Source: DATDCY01 sp031406795 [NCBI: Candidatus Rokuibacteriota bacterium]
GTDB lineage: Bacteria; JAUVQV01
NCBI GenBank assembly: GCA_031406795.1
Contig: JANOHV010000139.1
Coordinates: 1 to 21,991 of the forward strand
Length of the DNA stretch: 21,991 nucleotides
Reading direction: 5' to 3'
Positions within the stretch are counted from its first letter, which is position 1, and every line of letters begins with the position of its first letter. A program made the position numbers and the translations under genes. The notes under the pieces were generated by a model. It worked only from the letters and a program-made list of their open reading frames with translations. It did not search any database and had not been told where the DNA came from. Of this stretch, positions 21,594 to 21,991 are shown in pieces.

Positions 21594-21991
21594 GGGCTTG
21601 CTAAACCGTCGCGGCGAGGACGCGCGACTCAGTGGGGCCCGTGAAGGGGAGCAGGCGCACGTCCCGGGCCCCGGCCCCGGCGAGCATCGCCGAAAGCTCG
21701 GAGAGCGAGTACGAACGCCCCTCGGCGGTGCCGGCAAGCATGTTGAGACTGAAAAGTGCCGGGAAAACCGGGCTCGTCCTGGAGTCGTCGAGGATGAACT
21801 CGTGCACGAGGAGCAGCCCGCCGGGCTCGAGCGCCCGCGCCGCCTTGCCGACGATCGCGCGGCACATCGAAGGGCCTTCGCCGTGCAGGATGTGCGAAAG
21901 CCACGCAACGTCGAAGCCGCCGGGGAGTTCGTCCACGGTGAAGTCGCCCCCCGTGAAGGAGACCCGGTCGCCGATGCCGGCCGCGCCGACG
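21594..21991. repeat. Direct repeat, right copy
   Basis: Partner of 5455-5852 in the same orientation. Similarity begins at the GGGCTTG just outside the stop codon and runs to the window edge without gaps. Confidence 0.85.
21601..21991 (-). CDS. O-methyltransferase, second copy (5' end outside window)
   Basis: The C-terminal 129 residues of a protein almost identical to the methyltransferase at 5462-6481: DELPGGFDVAWLSHILHGEG, AARALEPGGLLLVHEFILDD, GRSYSLSELSAMLAGAGARD. The stop is TAG here and TGA in the left copy. The frame is open to the window edge. Differences are few and mostly silent (for example ATV for STV at the end), so both copies are probably under protein-level constraint or recently duplicated. 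Confidence 0.85.
   Translation of the reverse strand, partial: VGAAGIGDRVSFTGGDFTVDELPGGFDVAWLSHILHGEGPSMCRAIVGKAARALEPGGLLLVHEFILDDSRTSPVFPALFSLNMLAGTAEGRSYSLSELSAMLAGAGARDVRLLPFTGPTESRVLAATV

Noticed and set aside
5376-21991. Transposon or integrase-driven island
   Set aside because: I found no transposase, integrase, tRNA attachment site or terminal inverted repeats. The only flanking repeats are gene-sized direct repeats.
1-21991. CRISPR array, tRNA or rRNA genes
   Set aside because: No regularly spaced repeats, cloverleaf-like sequence or rRNA-like sequence was seen on either strand.

Overview
The window is GC-rich bacterial DNA. Export signals, a TlpA-like thioredoxin and MscL suggest a Gram-negative-type cell, but the sequence does not fix the phylum. 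There are no rRNA genes, and I saw no tRNA gene, CRISPR array or transposase.

Left part (1-5365) looks like ordinary chromosome. It holds a partial exported TlpA-like thioredoxin, mscL, and a leftward group of a small membrane peptide, a PIG-L/LmbE deacetylase and a histidine phosphatase. An 11-codon leader ORF is coupled to an exported TPR protein. A DsbA/FrnE-family oxidoreductase follows, whose only in-frame stop is a TGA exactly where the first cysteine of CPWC belongs. A stem-loop with a GGUCC apical loop sits just behind that TGA. This reads as a selenocysteine (UPWC) thiol oxidoreductase and is the most interesting item here.

Right part (5376-21991) is an accessory region rich in toxin-antitoxin (TA) and Fic genes in every state from intact to scrap. 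Intact-looking modules are HepT/MntA (11342-12008), an AbrB-type VapBC (15486-16120), a Phd/YefM-type antitoxin with PIN toxin (17469-18169), an RHH-DUF433/DUF5615 pair (18487-19268) and two full-length DUF4172-Fic proteins (13146-14270, 19428-20537). Altered or broken items are a VapC with an amber codon near its start, four or five further PIN fragments, a RelE remnant, an N-terminally truncated Fic, a 44-bp Fic tail, and a DUF433/DUF5615 pair with a chimeric toxin tail. Between them lie a decayed HIT / PLD-SF2 helicase-DUF3427 gene, a second PLD remnant, a DUF4143 ATPase with an internal deletion and a PPC/DUF296 protein.

An O-methyltransferase gene lies at the left edge of the accessory region, and a second copy, about 96% identical by eye, enters at the right edge in the same orientation. 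The roughly 16.1-kb block is therefore bounded by direct repeats. Duplicate fic and vapC segments, frameshifts and chimeric joints suggest repeated recombination between homologous cassettes rather than insertion-sequence activity.
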